From contig NZ_AP021870.1 of NCBI RefSeq assembly GCF_026001925.1, positions 806,001 to 870,000 on the forward strand: 64,000 bases of DNA, in the 5' to 3' direction. Made by a program: the position numbers and the translations under genes. This document shows positions 1 to 9,460 of this stretch, piece by piece; position 1 is the stretch's first letter; each line of letters opens with the position of its first letter. The notes under the pieces are model-generated. The model did no database searches and had not been told where the DNA came from. It saw only the letters and a program-made list of their open reading frames with translations. This DNA is from Vibrio gangliei. Its GTDB lineage: Bacteria; Pseudomonadota; Gammaproteobacteria; Enterobacterales; Vibrionaceae.

Positions 1-519
1 AATACGTGGAAAAACATTTTCATGAGAGGGAGATACTCTATGCCAAATCGCCATAATGATATGCCCCACAATCGCAGCAAATAAGAGCCAAGCCAGAGTG
101 CTATGGAGTAAATTACCAGGTTCAATCATCCAAGCCACTTTATCACTATGGCCTGCCATTAGAGGGATACCAAATGGTTCAAACGCACGGCCAGAACCAT
201 ACTGACGCAGTAAAGCAAGCAATGGAACAATGACCATCAGCCCATACAAAGCAATATGTCCGAGTTTTGCAGCCACACTGACCACTTTGGGACGATTTGA
301 TAGATTCATAAAAGCCCAAAGCATACGAATGACCGCTAAAGTGAACAATATCAACCCTAATGGCTTATGTGTTGGCCAGAAAAAATCTTCTATTGGTGTA
401 TCTGGTAGTAAGAAGTGAGCAACTGCTGTGAGTGATTGCCAAATGAAAAGTAGCGCCATGACCCAATGAATAATTCGCGTGATATTGCCATACTTTTGTG
501 TGTTGTCTTTTGCTCCCAT
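1..519 (-). CDS. cybB: Cytochrome b561 (partial, C-terminus off the window)
   Basis: A reading frame enters from the left edge and starts at an ATG at 519; 173 codons are visible. The protein has four hydrophobic stretches and histidines at residues 18 and 51 plus two more in the second half (LGHIALY and VGHIIMAIWH), the pattern of the diheme cytochrome b561 family that passes electrons from quinol in the inner membrane. The E. coli family member is about 176 residues, so only a few C-terminal residues should be missing. No partner gene is visible. Family assignment is firm; the physiological electron acceptor is unknown. Confidence 0.85.
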   Translation of the reverse strand, partial: MGAKDNTQKYGNITRIIHWVMALLFIWQSLTAVAHFLLPDTPIEDFFWPTHKPLGLILFTLAVIRMLWAFMNLSNRPKVVSVAAKLGHIALYGLMVIVPLLALLRQYGSGRAFEPFGIPLMAGHSDKVAWMIEPGNLLHSTLAWLLFAAIVGHIIMAIWHRVSPSHENVFPRI

Positions 520-641
520 CTTATGCTTCCTTATCGACTAAATGTGATACCTAGCGATAATCAAAGCATAAATTCATTGACAGAAATAGACCTTTATCTC
601 TCATTTATCAGATTTCATTTCTTATTTATAGCAAGATGCAA

Positions 642-671
642 AAAGCCCGAAACTTCTTAGCTTCGGGCTTT
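642..671 (-). terminator. Rho-independent terminator after the dmsC remnant
   Basis: A perfect 10-bp stem (AAAGCCCGAA / TTCGGGCTTT) with a 10-nt loop. Read on the minus strand it is followed by T residues, so it terminates transcription of the dmsC remnant before cybB. Confidence 0.85.
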
Positions 672-695
672 AGTCTAAGTATCAGGTTTAATGAA

Positions 696-1091
696 TTAGA
701 TTAAACCAAATGTAAAGTGCATGCCGTAGAATACGCCGCGACCAAAGATTTCTGCTGCAATTAAAGCAACCAGGGCCAGTAAGCTGTAGAAACGAACTTT
801 GTTATTATCTTGGTGCGCCGATACTGACCACAATACCGCCGCAATCAACATCAACACACATTGCGTCATGATCATGCTTGAGTACTCAGTTAATACCGTT
901 GTTCCTTGGTGGATTGATGTCACAACAGTTGAAAAATCCAACACACGCGCAATCATCACAACAAAGTGAATCGCAATCAGCAAAATCCCCAAACCCGCCA
1001 TGATTTTGTTTGATTTTACTGAGCGCACATCAAACGCATTCAACAACACATAGCCAAACAACAAACCGGCGGTGATCACGGTGAATGTGAA
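696..1091 (-). pseudogene. dmsC: 5'-truncated dmsC (DMSO reductase membrane anchor) remnant
   Basis: The frame encodes the C-terminal part of a DmsC-type anchor subunit: several hydrophobic helices and the closing motif GRGVFYGMHFTFG, matching GRGVFYGLHMTVG at the end of E. coli DmsC. Homology can be followed upstream through GLLFGY to about position 1091, then stops. Intact DmsC is about 285 residues; only some 130 remain, so the N-terminal half and dmsA and dmsB are missing. A GTG at 1079 could start translation of the stump, but no function is expected. It abuts a truncated napF-like gene head to head. Confidence 0.75.
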
Positions 1092-1427
1092 AAGGCGTGC
1101 CCTGAATCAGTGATTCGAATGGAAAATGGCTATCCGACGTTAGATCTCGAATATTCTCATTGCAGCTTGTGTGGCGAGTGCCAAAGCGTGTGCCCAACAC
1201 TAGCGCTGTCTGGCACACAAAAAGACATTGGATTACGCGCGAACATCGCCGAAACGTGCATTAACGCCTATGGATATTGCGACTCTTGCGCCCAATCTTG
1301 TCCAACCCAAGCCCTTACTTGGCTCGACGATAAACATCCTCAAATAAATACCGACTTATGCACTGGCTGCGGTCAATGTAAATCCGACTGTTACTTAGGT
1401 GCGATTTACCTGCAAATGAAGCAATAA
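1080..1427 (+). pseudogene. 5'-truncated napF-like polyferredoxin remnant
   Basis: The frame encodes the C-terminal three quarters of a NapF-type ferredoxin: the tail of a first cluster (GECEKACPE), then CSLCGECQSVCP, CDSCAQSCP and CTGCGQCKSDC. It parallels the complete NapF encoded near position 57700 but lacks the N-terminus and the first cysteines. Homology begins at about 1080, within a dozen bases of where the opposing dmsC homology ends. Translation could begin at GTG 1110 or ATG 1119, but neither has a natural upstream context. It was probably an accessory ferredoxin of the lost DMSO/TMAO reductase locus (inference). Confidence 0.75.
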
Positions 1428-1429
1428 AA

Positions 1430-1455
1430 AACCGCCATTCAAGACAATGGCGGTT
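1430..1455 (-). terminator. Rho-independent terminator of the YiaD-like gene
   Basis: A 10-bp stem (AACCGCCATT / AATGGCGGTT) with a 6-nt loop. On the minus strand it is followed by a run of T, placing it 28 nt after the stop of the OmpA-family lipoprotein gene. It may also stop plus-strand transcription of the napF remnant. Confidence 0.85.
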
Positions 1456-1482
1456 ATCATAAGCTCTAAATTCTAAGTTCAA

Positions 1483-2136
1483 TTACATTGGCGTCAGCAA
1501 AATTTGTACTCGGCGGTTTTGTGCACGCCCTTCTGCGGTTGAGTTAGAAGCAATCGGATTGCTTTCCCCTTTACCAATCGTAGTGATACGACTTGATTTT
1601 ACTTTGTTATTGATCAGAAAGGTCGACACTTCACCAGCGCGCACTTGTGATAAGCGTAAGTTGTATGAATCTGAGCCTGAACTGTCAGTGAAACCATAAA
1701 CAGCGATGTTGGTTTTATTGTATTCATTGACCACGGTCGCCACGTTAAATAACGCACGTTTAGCACTCGTACTCAGCTCAGTTTGGTCGACATCAAAGGT
1801 AATCGAATTGGGCATATTCAAAATGATGTTATTACCGTTTTGCGTCACACTAATACCGGTCGCTCTCAACTCTTGCTCGAGCTTTTTCGCTTGGGTATCC
1901 ATGTAATAACCAATGCCGCCGCCAACCGTTGCACCCGATGCCGCACCAATCAACGCCCCTTTACCACGGTCACTTTTACTTGAAGATGCCACACCAATTG
2001 CAGCGCCTGCAGCTGCGCCAATCAGTGCGCCGGTGGTGGCATCTGACATTTGGCTCTGACCAGTATAAGGATTGGTCGTTTCACAAGCCGTCAATAAAAC
2101 CGTACTAGCGATCAAGGTTAAAGATGTCCATTTCAT
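1483..2136 (-). CDS. OmpA-family glycine-zipper lipoprotein (YiaD-like)
   Basis: A 217-residue protein. The start at 2136 is preferred over the longer frame from 2178 because it has a GAGG box 10 nt upstream and places a lipoprotein signal (hydrophobic segment then LTAC) at the N-terminus. A Gly/Ala-rich zipper (GALIGAAAGAAIG and a second repeat) follows at about residues 35-80, then an OmpA-like peptidoglycan-binding domain ending in NRRVQILL. It is likely anchored in the outer membrane, contacting the cell wall. Monocistronic, with its own terminator. Confidence 0.85.
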   Translation of the reverse strand: MKWTSLTLIASTVLLTACETTNPYTGQSQMSDATTGALIGAAAGAAIGVASSSKSDRGKGALIGAASGATVGGGIGYYMDTQAKKLEQELRATGISVTQNGNNIILNMPNSITFDVDQTELSTSAKRALFNVATVVNEYNKTNIAVYGFTDSSGSDSYNLRLSQVRAGEVSTFLINNKVKSSRITTIGKGESNPIASNSTAEGRAQNRRVQILLTPM

Positions 2137-2518
2137 TAAAACTGCCTCTTCATTGCTTTGCTTTATGATTTTCACCATGTCAACGCACAGTGAATGTTAT
2201 TATTTGGTTGCAAAACAATACGCACCAAGCCTGTAATAACAATGCGATCATCTCAATGTTTACAAAAACACAACATAAGCGAACAAACCTTCAGTCATAA
2301 TGTCAGAACATTGACGATTTACTTACATTCACATTAATTTCGGATAGATGAACCCTACCTAGTTACGACTGAATATTGAGCAAACCTATCGTGTTTTCCA
2401 TTATTTTACTGTCAGAAAAAAGTGATATTTTGCAGTTTTTAAATCACTGACAAGGCGTATAATAGGCGGGTATTTTCTCTGTTTGCCCTTTTGCAAACTG
2501 CTTTGAGGTTTTATTGGT
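2137..2518. other. Divergent intergenic region, promoters unassigned
   Basis: A 382-nt non-coding gap between the minus-strand lipoprotein gene and the plus-strand AsmA-like gene. A TATAAT hexamer lies at 2458-2463, but no good -35 is spaced correctly, and a small inverted repeat (AGTGAT / ATCACT) spans 2421-2448. No RNA gene or coding signal recognised. Confidence 0.4.
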
Positions 2519-5500
2519 ATGCCAAGCGCTCTTAAACAAGCTTACACTCGATTCAAACAAGCTCCCCTTTCTTTACGTATTTTCAGTTACTTACTGGTTG
2601 CTTATGGTGTGTATGCCATTGTTTTAGGTCTCATTATTCCAAGCGTGTTGCAATCGCAAGCACCAAAACAGCTCAGTACGTTACTGGGCCGAGATGTTCA
2701 AATTCAACAAGTGCGCATCAACCCATTTTTGTTACGTGTGCGTATTTCTGGGTTTGAAATTAAAGAGCAAAGCAACGACGATGCTTTCGTTAAATTTGAA
2801 AAATTAGACGTCCAACTCGGCTTTTGGAAAAGTGTATTCAGCCTGGCCCCAACGGTTGAGCATTTCTACTTAGTAAAACCACAAGTCACCATCGCTCGCG
2901 TAAACAGTGATTCTGAATTTAACTTCTCAGATATCATCGACACATTAGCCGCCAATGCGAGCCAAGAAGAAAGTGCACCTGAGCCAGAAAAACAAAAATC
3001 GGCACTGCCTGCTTTTCACGCACAAGACATCCAACTCAGCCAAGGTCAATTTGATTATCTTGATCAACCAACCGGCGCACACTTGCAATACAAAGGCTTA
3101 GACATCAACCTGCCTCAATTAGATTCGCAAGCGCTGACCGTCATCAAACCTCAGCAAACCGCTGATGGAAAAACAACCACAGCAGGCAATCAAATCAACC
3201 ACTTTGAGTTAAATGTCACTGGTGCCGATGAAGGTTCACTAGCGCTAAAAGGCCAGTTCCAATTTGAACCGTTTGCTCTGCAAGGGGATGTAAGCCTCAA
3301 TAAAATTACCCTTGCTCGTTTTTGGCCATTTGCTGAAAAGGAACTCAAAGCGAAATTGACCAATGGCCAGTTTGATCTAGCGACTCGATTCGAATTAAAA
3401 CAAGACGATCAAGCCTTCAATTTTTCAACACAAAAAGGCCACTTTGCGCTACGCAATTTAGAGTTTAGTGATGAGCAGACACCAAAAATTAAACTGCCAT
3501 CATTAACCGTAAATAATGTGGCACTGGATAGCCAAAAACGTGACATTGATATTAAGAGCGTAACGCTAGATGGTTTATGGATTGATAGCGTACTGACCAA
3601 GTCCGGTCTTGATCTACAAACATTATTTTCGCCAAAATCTCAAAGTACCGTTTCCGAAAACGCAACGTCAAAAAATACTACGCCAGAAAACGCTCAAGCC
3701 GATGAAGCGCCAAAACCGGTTGTTTCCGTCGATGAAACCCACGTTAGCAAGCCAGATAATGCCTCTTCCAGTGACGCTGATTGGATTGTGCACTTACATC
3801 AATTTGCTATGCAAAACACGGATATTCATTTAAAAGAACAAATGGTCAGTCATGGCGTGAATTGGCGTGTGTACCCGCTCAATATCAGCACACAAGATAT
3901 TTACAGCGATTTGCGTAACCCTATTGCCTATAGCCTCGATGTATCTGTTAATTCTTGGTTAAAAGCGGAGCCAGAACATACTCGTGGCTCATTAACCAGT
4001 GTCGGTCAAATTGATGCCAAAGCGCTGACGGCTCAGGGTAACATCGCACTTAAAGATCTGGATTTAACCCAATTACAAACCTATTTAGACCCGTACTTAA
4101 ATGTTCAGTTACGTAGCGGCAAACTCAGCACCGACGGGCAATTCACTGCCGATACAAATGGTCAAGCTACCTACAATGGCAGCGCTCAAGTGGCTGCTCT
4201 CAATATTCGAGACAAAGTGGAATATCAACCACTGGTTAAATGGTCGAACATGGCGATCAACAATTTGTCATTTGACCAAGCGAAAAATACACTCAAAATC
4301 AACACCATTACTTTTACCGCTCCTTACGGCAAAGTGTTGATTGATAAGAATCGTCAAACCAACATCGGCAACTTAGTGAAGCCTCAGCCAGCGAGTGTAT
4401 CAACGGCAAAATCAAATTCATCACCAAGTAAACCAATGAGCGTGTATGTGGGGCAAATTCGCATTAACAGCGGTTCAGCCTACTTTGCCGATTACTCTCT
4501 GCCAACCAGCTTCCAATCGGGCATTGAGTCGATTTCCGGAAATATCCGTAATATTTCATCCACACCGGGTACTAAAGCTACTGTGAACATTAACGGTAAA
4601 ATCAATAAATACGCACCCGTAACACTAAAAGGTGCTATCAACCCATTGATTGAAAGACCTTACTTAGATCTGGATCTGGTATTCAAAAGTGTGGAATTAA
4701 CCTCGGTAAACCCATATTCAGGCACCTATGCCGGTTACTACATCGACAAAGGTCAGCTATCACTGGATTTAAAATACCAATTGGAAAACAACCAATTAGT
4801 CGGTGATAACCATCTGGTTATTGATCAGCTTAAGTTAGGCGAGCCAAGTGATTCAGATTTAGCGACAGGTCTACCACTGAAATTGGCGATCGCACTATTG
4901 CAAGACCGCAACGGCGTAATCGACCTTGGTATGCAAGTGTCTGGCGATGTGAACGATCCTGATTTCAGTGTTGGCGGCATCGTGCTTAAAGCCCTCACCA
5001 ACGTGATCACCAAAGTAGTGACTTCGCCTTTCTCGATGCTGGCAAGTCTTGCTGGGAGTGATGAAGAGCTCAACCACGTCACTTATGCCGCGGGCAAGGC
5101 CGATTTGTCTGACGAAGCCAAAGAACAATTGACTACGTTAGCCAAAGCCTTGTTAGATCGCCCTCAATTAACCATCAGCATTACGGGTGCTGTCGATGCG
5201 GCAACCGATAGCCAAGCACTGGCAGAAGCGAAAGTACAAAGCCTGCTACTTGAAGACAGTGGCGTCGACGCGCTACCAGCAGATGCTTCCGCCAGTACCA
5301 TCGCTAAAAATGAAGGCTTGGCTGACAGTGTCGAAGATTTATACGAAGATCTCTTGAAGAAAGACGTTGGCGATGAAGAAGATAAAATTGAGCAACAACT
5401 AAAACAAAACAACGCTGACGGTAAAGTCAACTCAGAAGAGCTAGAAACCGCTCTGCACATCAGCCTATATAACCAATTGGTTGAAGCCCAAAATATTAGC

Positions 5501-5662
5501 CAAGATGATTTAGGCATTCTAGCTGAAGAACGCGCGCGCAATATCAAAGCCTATCTCGTTGATGAACAACGACTCAGCCCAGAGCGAGTGTTTATCCTAG
5601 ACAGTAAATCCAAACTCATCACCGACAGCCAAGGGGCTGAATTAACGATTGATGCGAAGTAA
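2519..5662 (+). CDS. Large AsmA-like/DUF748 envelope protein
   Basis: A 1047-residue protein with one N-terminal membrane helix (about residues 18-40) and then a long periplasmic region of the AsmA/DUF748 type: SVLQSQAPKQLSTLLGRDV early on, many beta-rich repeats, and low-complexity Ser/Thr/Pro/Ala linkers around residues 155-165 and 375-415. The C-terminal section (LLDRPQLTISITG, later RARNIKAYLV and SPERVFILD) is typical of DUF748 proteins and recalls an OmpA-like fold. Relatives are thought to be bridge-like lipid transfer or envelope biogenesis factors, which is an inference here. GAGG lies 11 nt before the ATG. Single gene followed by a strong terminator. Confidence 0.8.
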   Translation: MPSALKQAYTRFKQAPLSLRIFSYLLVAYGVYAIVLGLIIPSVLQSQAPKQLSTLLGRDVQIQQVRINPFLLRVRISGFEIKEQSNDDAFVKFEKLDVQLGFWKSVFSLAPTVEHFYLVKPQVTIARVNSDSEFNFSDIIDTLAANASQEESAPEPEKQKSALPAFHAQDIQLSQGQFDYLDQPTGAHLQYKGLDINLPQLDSQALTVIKPQQTADGKTTTAGNQINHFELNVTGADEGSLALKGQFQFEPFALQGDVSLNKITLARFWPFAEKELKAKLTNGQFDLATRFELKQDDQAFNFSTQKGHFALRNLEFSDEQTPKIKLPSLTVNNVALDSQKRDIDIKSVTLDGLWIDSVLTKSGLDLQTLFSPKSQSTVSENATSKNTTPENAQADEAPKPVVSVDETHVSKPDNASSSDADWIVHLHQFAMQNTDIHLKEQMVSHGVNWRVYPLNISTQDIYSDLRNPIAYSLDVSVNSWLKAEPEHTRGSLTSVGQIDAKALTAQGNIALKDLDLTQLQTYLDPYLNVQLRSGKLSTDGQFTADTNGQATYNGSAQVAALNIRDKVEYQPLVKWSNMAINNLSFDQAKNTLKINTITFTAPYGKVLIDKNRQTNIGNLVKPQPASVSTAKSNSSPSKPMSVYVGQIRINSGSAYFADYSLPTSFQSGIESISGNIRNISSTPGTKATVNINGKINKYAPVTLKGAINPLIERPYLDLDLVFKSVELTSVNPYSGTYAGYYIDKGQLSLDLKYQLENNQLVGDNHLVIDQLKLGEPSDSDLATGLPLKLAIALLQDRNGVIDLGMQVSGDVNDPDFSVGGIVLKALTNVITKVVTSPFSMLASLAGSDEELNHVTYAAGKADLSDEAKEQLTTLAKALLDRPQLTISITGAVDAATDSQALAEAKVQSLLLEDSGVDALPADASASTIAKNEGLADSVEDLYEDLLKKDVGDEEDKIEQQLKQNNADGKVNSEELETALHISLYNQLVEAQNISQDDLGILAEERARNIKAYLVDEQRLSPERVFILDSKSKLITDSQGAELTIDAK

Positions 5663-5685
5663 TTGAACTCTAAAACCAAATAACA

Positions 5686-5719
5686 AAAACGGCATCGTTC
5701 CTCCAAACTATGCCGTTTT
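5686..5719 (+). terminator. Rho-independent terminator of the AsmA-like gene
   Basis: A 10-bp stem (AAAACGGCAT / ATGCCGTTTT) with T-rich 3' flank, beginning 24 nt after the stop codon. Confidence 0.9.
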
Positions 5720-5755
5720 TTGTGGTTATCCGCAGTTGAGGTTGGTTCAATAAAC

Positions 5756-5866
5756 TCAACCGAAAAAGATCACCAGCAATAACACCACCAACGCGATTAC
5801 GCCGAATACTTTCAGTGCCAATTTAAAATCGCCACCGCCATTGGGTGCTTGGTTACAACAGCCCAT
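5756..5866 (-). CDS. Small single-pass membrane protein (36 aa)
   Basis: A short frame: ATG at 5866, strong GGAGGG box immediately upstream, stop at 5756. The peptide starts MGCCNQAPNGGGDF and continues as one hydrophobic helix (VFGVIALVVLLLVIFFG). The paired cysteines near the N-terminus and glycine linker are distinctive. It lies between a terminator and the lon-like gene. No function recognised. The ribosome site and clean membrane helix argue for a real gene; conservation could not be checked. Confidence 0.55.
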   Translation of the reverse strand: MGCCNQAPNGGGDFKLALKVFGVIALVVLLLVIFFG

Positions 5867-5958
5867 AAACCCTCCTATTCGTTTAGCTTTACTCTAAAGA
5901 ATAAAGGTTCCCGCTGCAGGAAGGTCAATAGGCTGTACCAATAATGTCTCAAATAGCG

Positions 5959-8334
5959 CTATCGTCTTAACGCATTCAACTTGGCTTGAGTAATACCAAA
6001 TATGGTGCCCACTGGATAAGTGAAGTCATCTTCTAACTCACCGACCGATTTATCCATAAAGATTTCTAGTGCTTGCGTGACATGCTCTATCGCCCAAATA
6101 TGGAATTCGCCTTTTTGCACCGCCTCGACAATGTCTTTGCGGAGCATTAGGTTATGCACATTCGATTGTGGAATGATCACGCCTTGTGTTGAGCTGCGAC
6201 CTTTGATTTTACACACATCAAAGAAGCCTTCGATTTTCTCATTCACCCCGCCAATCGGCTGCGCTTCGCCAAATTGGTTCATCGAGCCGGTAATAGCAAT
6301 ATCTTGACGCAGTGGCAGTTTCGAAAATGCCGATACAATCGCACACACTTCCGCCATCGACGCACTGTCACCATCGACACCGCCGTAAGATTGTTCAAAG
6401 GTGATATGAGTCGTCAGTGGAATTTTTGCGCTGCGACCTAGAATCGACGCTAAATACGCCGACAAAATCATCACGCCTTTAGAGTGAATACTGCCGCCTA
6501 AATCAACGTTGCGTTCAATATCTAAGATTTGTCCATCGCCGAAGGCGGTAGTAGCCGTAATGCGATTCGGTGCGCCAAACATGTGATCACTGGTTGAAAG
6601 CACGGATAACGCATTCACCACGCCTACCGCACTGCCTTCGGTTTTGATTAATGTCGTACCGTTAATGAAGGTTTCCATTACGCTGTCTTGCAAGCGACTG
6701 ACACGCATCTCTTGATTACTCAAGGCTTGCTCAACATGCGAAGCACGAATAATGCTGGACTTCGCACTGCGAGCGACATAGTTAGATTCACGCAATAAAT
6801 TAGCAATATGTGCCGAATGCAACGACAGTTTGTTTTGATCGCCAGCAGTACGCGAGCTGTGTTCAATGATTTTTGCGATGGCTTTTTTATCGCAATGCAG
6901 CATGCCGTTATCGTGCACGATGCTAGAAATAAAACGTGCGTAATGCATTTCAGAATCTGGCGTGCGCTTCATTTCATCTTCAAAATCAGCCGTCACTCGA
7001 AACAGTTCACTGAATTCCGGATCGTAATGTTGCAGCAATTGATAAGTACGGTAATCACCAAACAAGATGATTTTAACATTCAGTGGAATTGGTTCAGGAT
7101 CGAGCGACACTGCGCCGGTTAACGTCACTTCTTTTTCCAGCGAGGTTAAACTTAATTGGCGAGCACGCAATGCGCGTTTAATGCCATCCCAAACATAAGG
7201 CTGCTCTAGCACTTTAATCGCATCCATCAATAACACACCGCCATTGGCTTTGTGCATACTGCCGGCGCGAATCAAAGAAAAATCGGTGAATACTGTGCCT
7301 TTATAGGTCGCGGTTTCAACGCAACCAAACAAGCTGTGATAATTCGGGTTATCTTCTACAATGATTGGGAAAGTATCTTGCGGCTGACTCACCAACACAT
7401 TGATGCTGTAACGACGCGGCAATTTACTATCAAGCGACGCTGAAGCAATTTCATTTTGCTCATTCGACTCTTGCAAAAATTGATCGACGTTTTCCACCAC
7501 ATCTTTTTGTAGTTCCGTCAAATATTGCTTGATTTCAGGGTACTTGGAATACGCTTTTTTGAGATCTTTAATCAGATGTGCGAACACTTCGAGCGCAGTT
7601 TCATCATTGAGTTTTTTCATCTTCTCACTGAACGCTTCTTCCCATTCAGTGAGCTGGCGGATCATGCCACGCAGCTGAATTTCAAGCGCATCAATAGTTT
7701 TATGAAATTTTTCCTGATCTTTCTGGCTTAACTCTAAGAAGGTTTCTTCGGTGTGCACTTCTTCTTCATTTTGCATGGCGATGAATTCATAATCGCCTTG
7801 CAAGGTAATGGTTAAGCTTACGCCCTTTTCTTTGGCCTGTTTACTGATCTCTTCTAATGCCGATTGCTGCTTTTGGTTAAGCTGATTTTTCAGTTTCTCA
7901 GAACGAGTGAAATACACTTCGTTATCGAACGCCAAAGGAATCGCTTTCACCAGTTTCGCTAGCAATTTTTCCATATCCAGACGAAACGCTTTACCGACAC
8001 CGCTTGGCAATTTCAAAACACGCGGACGACGAATGTCTTCAAAATTGGCGACATAACACCAATCAAACACTTGCATATCATCAGGTTTATGGCGGTTTAA
8101 ATAACGCAATACCATGGTCCGTTTGCCCAAACCGTTTTGTCCGGTGGCATAAATGTTGTAGCCTTTGTCTTTGATCGACATGGCAAATTCCACCGCTTTT
8201 TGCGCGCGCTCTTGGCCAACAATTTCATCGATCGGCGGAATATCTTTGGTCGATTTACAAGGTAGCTGTTCAAGATCAGCAGGGTGATAAAGCTTGTCGC
8301 TCTCTAAGCGAAGGGGGGAAGAATACATCGTCAT
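5959..8334 (-). CDS. Lon-like ATP-dependent protease (LonB/YcbZ family)
   Basis: A 791-residue protein. The ATG at 8334 has an AGGG box 7 nt upstream; an in-frame TTG at 8340 is too close to that box. An AAA+ domain (ATGQNGLGKRT near residue 65; GGVLLMDAI as Walker B) is followed by a Lon-type S16 peptidase domain with catalytic Ser657 in GDSAS and Lys700 in NEK, 43 residues apart as in Lon. A long charged helical insertion occupies roughly residues 125-290. The P-loop has Arg where Ser or Thr normally follows the lysine. It is longer than E. coli YcbZ (586 aa). Presumed cytoplasmic quality-control protease. Single gene. Confidence 0.88.
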   Translation of the reverse strand: MTMYSSPLRLESDKLYHPADLEQLPCKSTKDIPPIDEIVGQERAQKAVEFAMSIKDKGYNIYATGQNGLGKRTMVLRYLNRHKPDDMQVFDWCYVANFEDIRRPRVLKLPSGVGKAFRLDMEKLLAKLVKAIPLAFDNEVYFTRSEKLKNQLNQKQQSALEEISKQAKEKGVSLTITLQGDYEFIAMQNEEEVHTEETFLELSQKDQEKFHKTIDALEIQLRGMIRQLTEWEEAFSEKMKKLNDETALEVFAHLIKDLKKAYSKYPEIKQYLTELQKDVVENVDQFLQESNEQNEIASASLDSKLPRRYSINVLVSQPQDTFPIIVEDNPNYHSLFGCVETATYKGTVFTDFSLIRAGSMHKANGGVLLMDAIKVLEQPYVWDGIKRALRARQLSLTSLEKEVTLTGAVSLDPEPIPLNVKIILFGDYRTYQLLQHYDPEFSELFRVTADFEDEMKRTPDSEMHYARFISSIVHDNGMLHCDKKAIAKIIEHSSRTAGDQNKLSLHSAHIANLLRESNYVARSAKSSIIRASHVEQALSNQEMRVSRLQDSVMETFINGTTLIKTEGSAVGVVNALSVLSTSDHMFGAPNRITATTAFGDGQILDIERNVDLGGSIHSKGVMILSAYLASILGRSAKIPLTTHITFEQSYGGVDGDSASMAEVCAIVSAFSKLPLRQDIAITGSMNQFGEAQPIGGVNEKIEGFFDVCKIKGRSSTQGVIIPQSNVHNLMLRKDIVEAVQKGEFHIWAIEHVTQALEIFMDKSVGELEDDFTYPVGTIFGITQAKLNALRR

Positions 8335-8589
8335 AAGCAATCCCTACTTTTACATTGTTTTTATCAGAATAGCTGAAATTTATTTCAAATTGAGTGATTT
8401 AAGTTGCTTTACCGTCTAAGCGCTTATTTTATCGCCAAACCGAAACATGATTGACACCAGTTGGACAAAATTTTCGAACAAACTCATCAAATAAATCCGG
8501 CTGTGAACTTGATCACGCTTGGTATTATCGCCATATCTGAGAAACCAAAATTCAAAGCACTTTCGCTTGCTGCTTGCTAAGGAATAAAA

Positions 8590-9246
8590 ATGACTCACCC
8601 AATTATCAAAGATTTAGAATCTCGCTATACCGCAAAACGTTATGATTCAAGCAAAAAAGTCTCACAAGAAGACATGAAAACGTTGATGGATGCGATTCGA
8701 CTATCGGCTTCTTCAATCAACTCTCAGCCGTGGAAGTTCGTGGTGATTGAATCTGATGAAGCAAAACAACGTTTCCACAATACGTTTGCCAATAAATTCC
8801 AATTTAATCAGCCTCACGCAACAGCGGCCTCTCGCATCATTTTGTTTGCTCATAAATTGCAATACAACAAAGCCGATTATGAGAAAGTCATTGATAAAGG
8901 CATTGTCGATGGTCGCAATAAACCAGAAGAAAAAGAACAAGCCTTTGGTGCCTACGCTTTCGTTGACTTAAATACCAATGAAGAAGGTTTCAATGATGAG
9001 TGGACGAAATCTCAAACCTATATCGCACTTGGCAATGCACTGCATACCTTGGCTCGCTTAGGTATTGATTCCACCACAATGGAAGGCATTGATTCTGAAC
9101 TCATTAGCCAAGAATTTGCTGCGGAACTAGACGGTTACGAATGCCATGTTGCACTCGCAATTGGTTATCACGACCCTGAGGAAGATTACAATGCCAAATT
9201 GCCTAAATCACGCCTTGCGGCACAAGATGTGGTGATCACGCTGTAA
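8590..9246 (+). CDS. nfsB: Oxygen-insensitive NAD(P)H nitroreductase, NfsB-like
   Basis: A 218-residue flavoprotein of the nitroreductase family. The motifs SRYTAKRYD, ASSINSQPWKF, and a C-terminal AIGYHDPEEDYNAKLPKSR match NfsB/FRase I, an FMN enzyme that reduces quinones, nitroaromatics or flavins in the cytoplasm using NAD(P)H. Length is as expected (217-218 aa). The start has AAGGA about 7 nt upstream. Monocistronic with a following terminator. Which of the NfsB/FRase activities dominates cannot be told from sequence alone. Confidence 0.88.
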   Translation: MTHPIIKDLESRYTAKRYDSSKKVSQEDMKTLMDAIRLSASSINSQPWKFVVIESDEAKQRFHNTFANKFQFNQPHATAASRIILFAHKLQYNKADYEKVIDKGIVDGRNKPEEKEQAFGAYAFVDLNTNEEGFNDEWTKSQTYIALGNALHTLARLGIDSTTMEGIDSELISQEFAAELDGYECHVALAIGYHDPEEDYNAKLPKSRLAAQDVVITL

Positions 9247-9281
9247 ATCGAATGTCGATTGAGTTCCGTTGAAAATCATTT

Positions 9282-9322
9282 AAAGCAGTTTGAGAGCTCC
9301 CCACTTTCAGGCTGCTTTTTTC
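9282..9322 (+). terminator. Terminator after the nitroreductase gene
   Basis: AAAGCAG / CTGCTTT stem followed by TTTT, with an imperfect inner stem, 35 nt after the stop codon. Confidence 0.7.
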
Positions 9323-9460
9323 TCCTTCTCCCACATTTTCCCTTTGCTTTACTTTTGCTTACCAGCAACAAGATCTATACTGACTGCAATTCGATAATCT
9401 ATTGATAATAAAGCGCTCTATCCGTACCTAGGTATCGAGGGCCAATAATAAGCAGGAAGT

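Noticed and set aside
2458..2463. TATAAT as promoter of the AsmA-like gene
   Set aside because: No -35 element at a usable distance.
5164..5547. Ser-rich minus-strand 127-aa frame in the AsmA-like gene
   Set aside because: Antisense shadow; no ribosome site, composition mirrors the Asp/Glu/Ala-rich C-terminus of the real gene.
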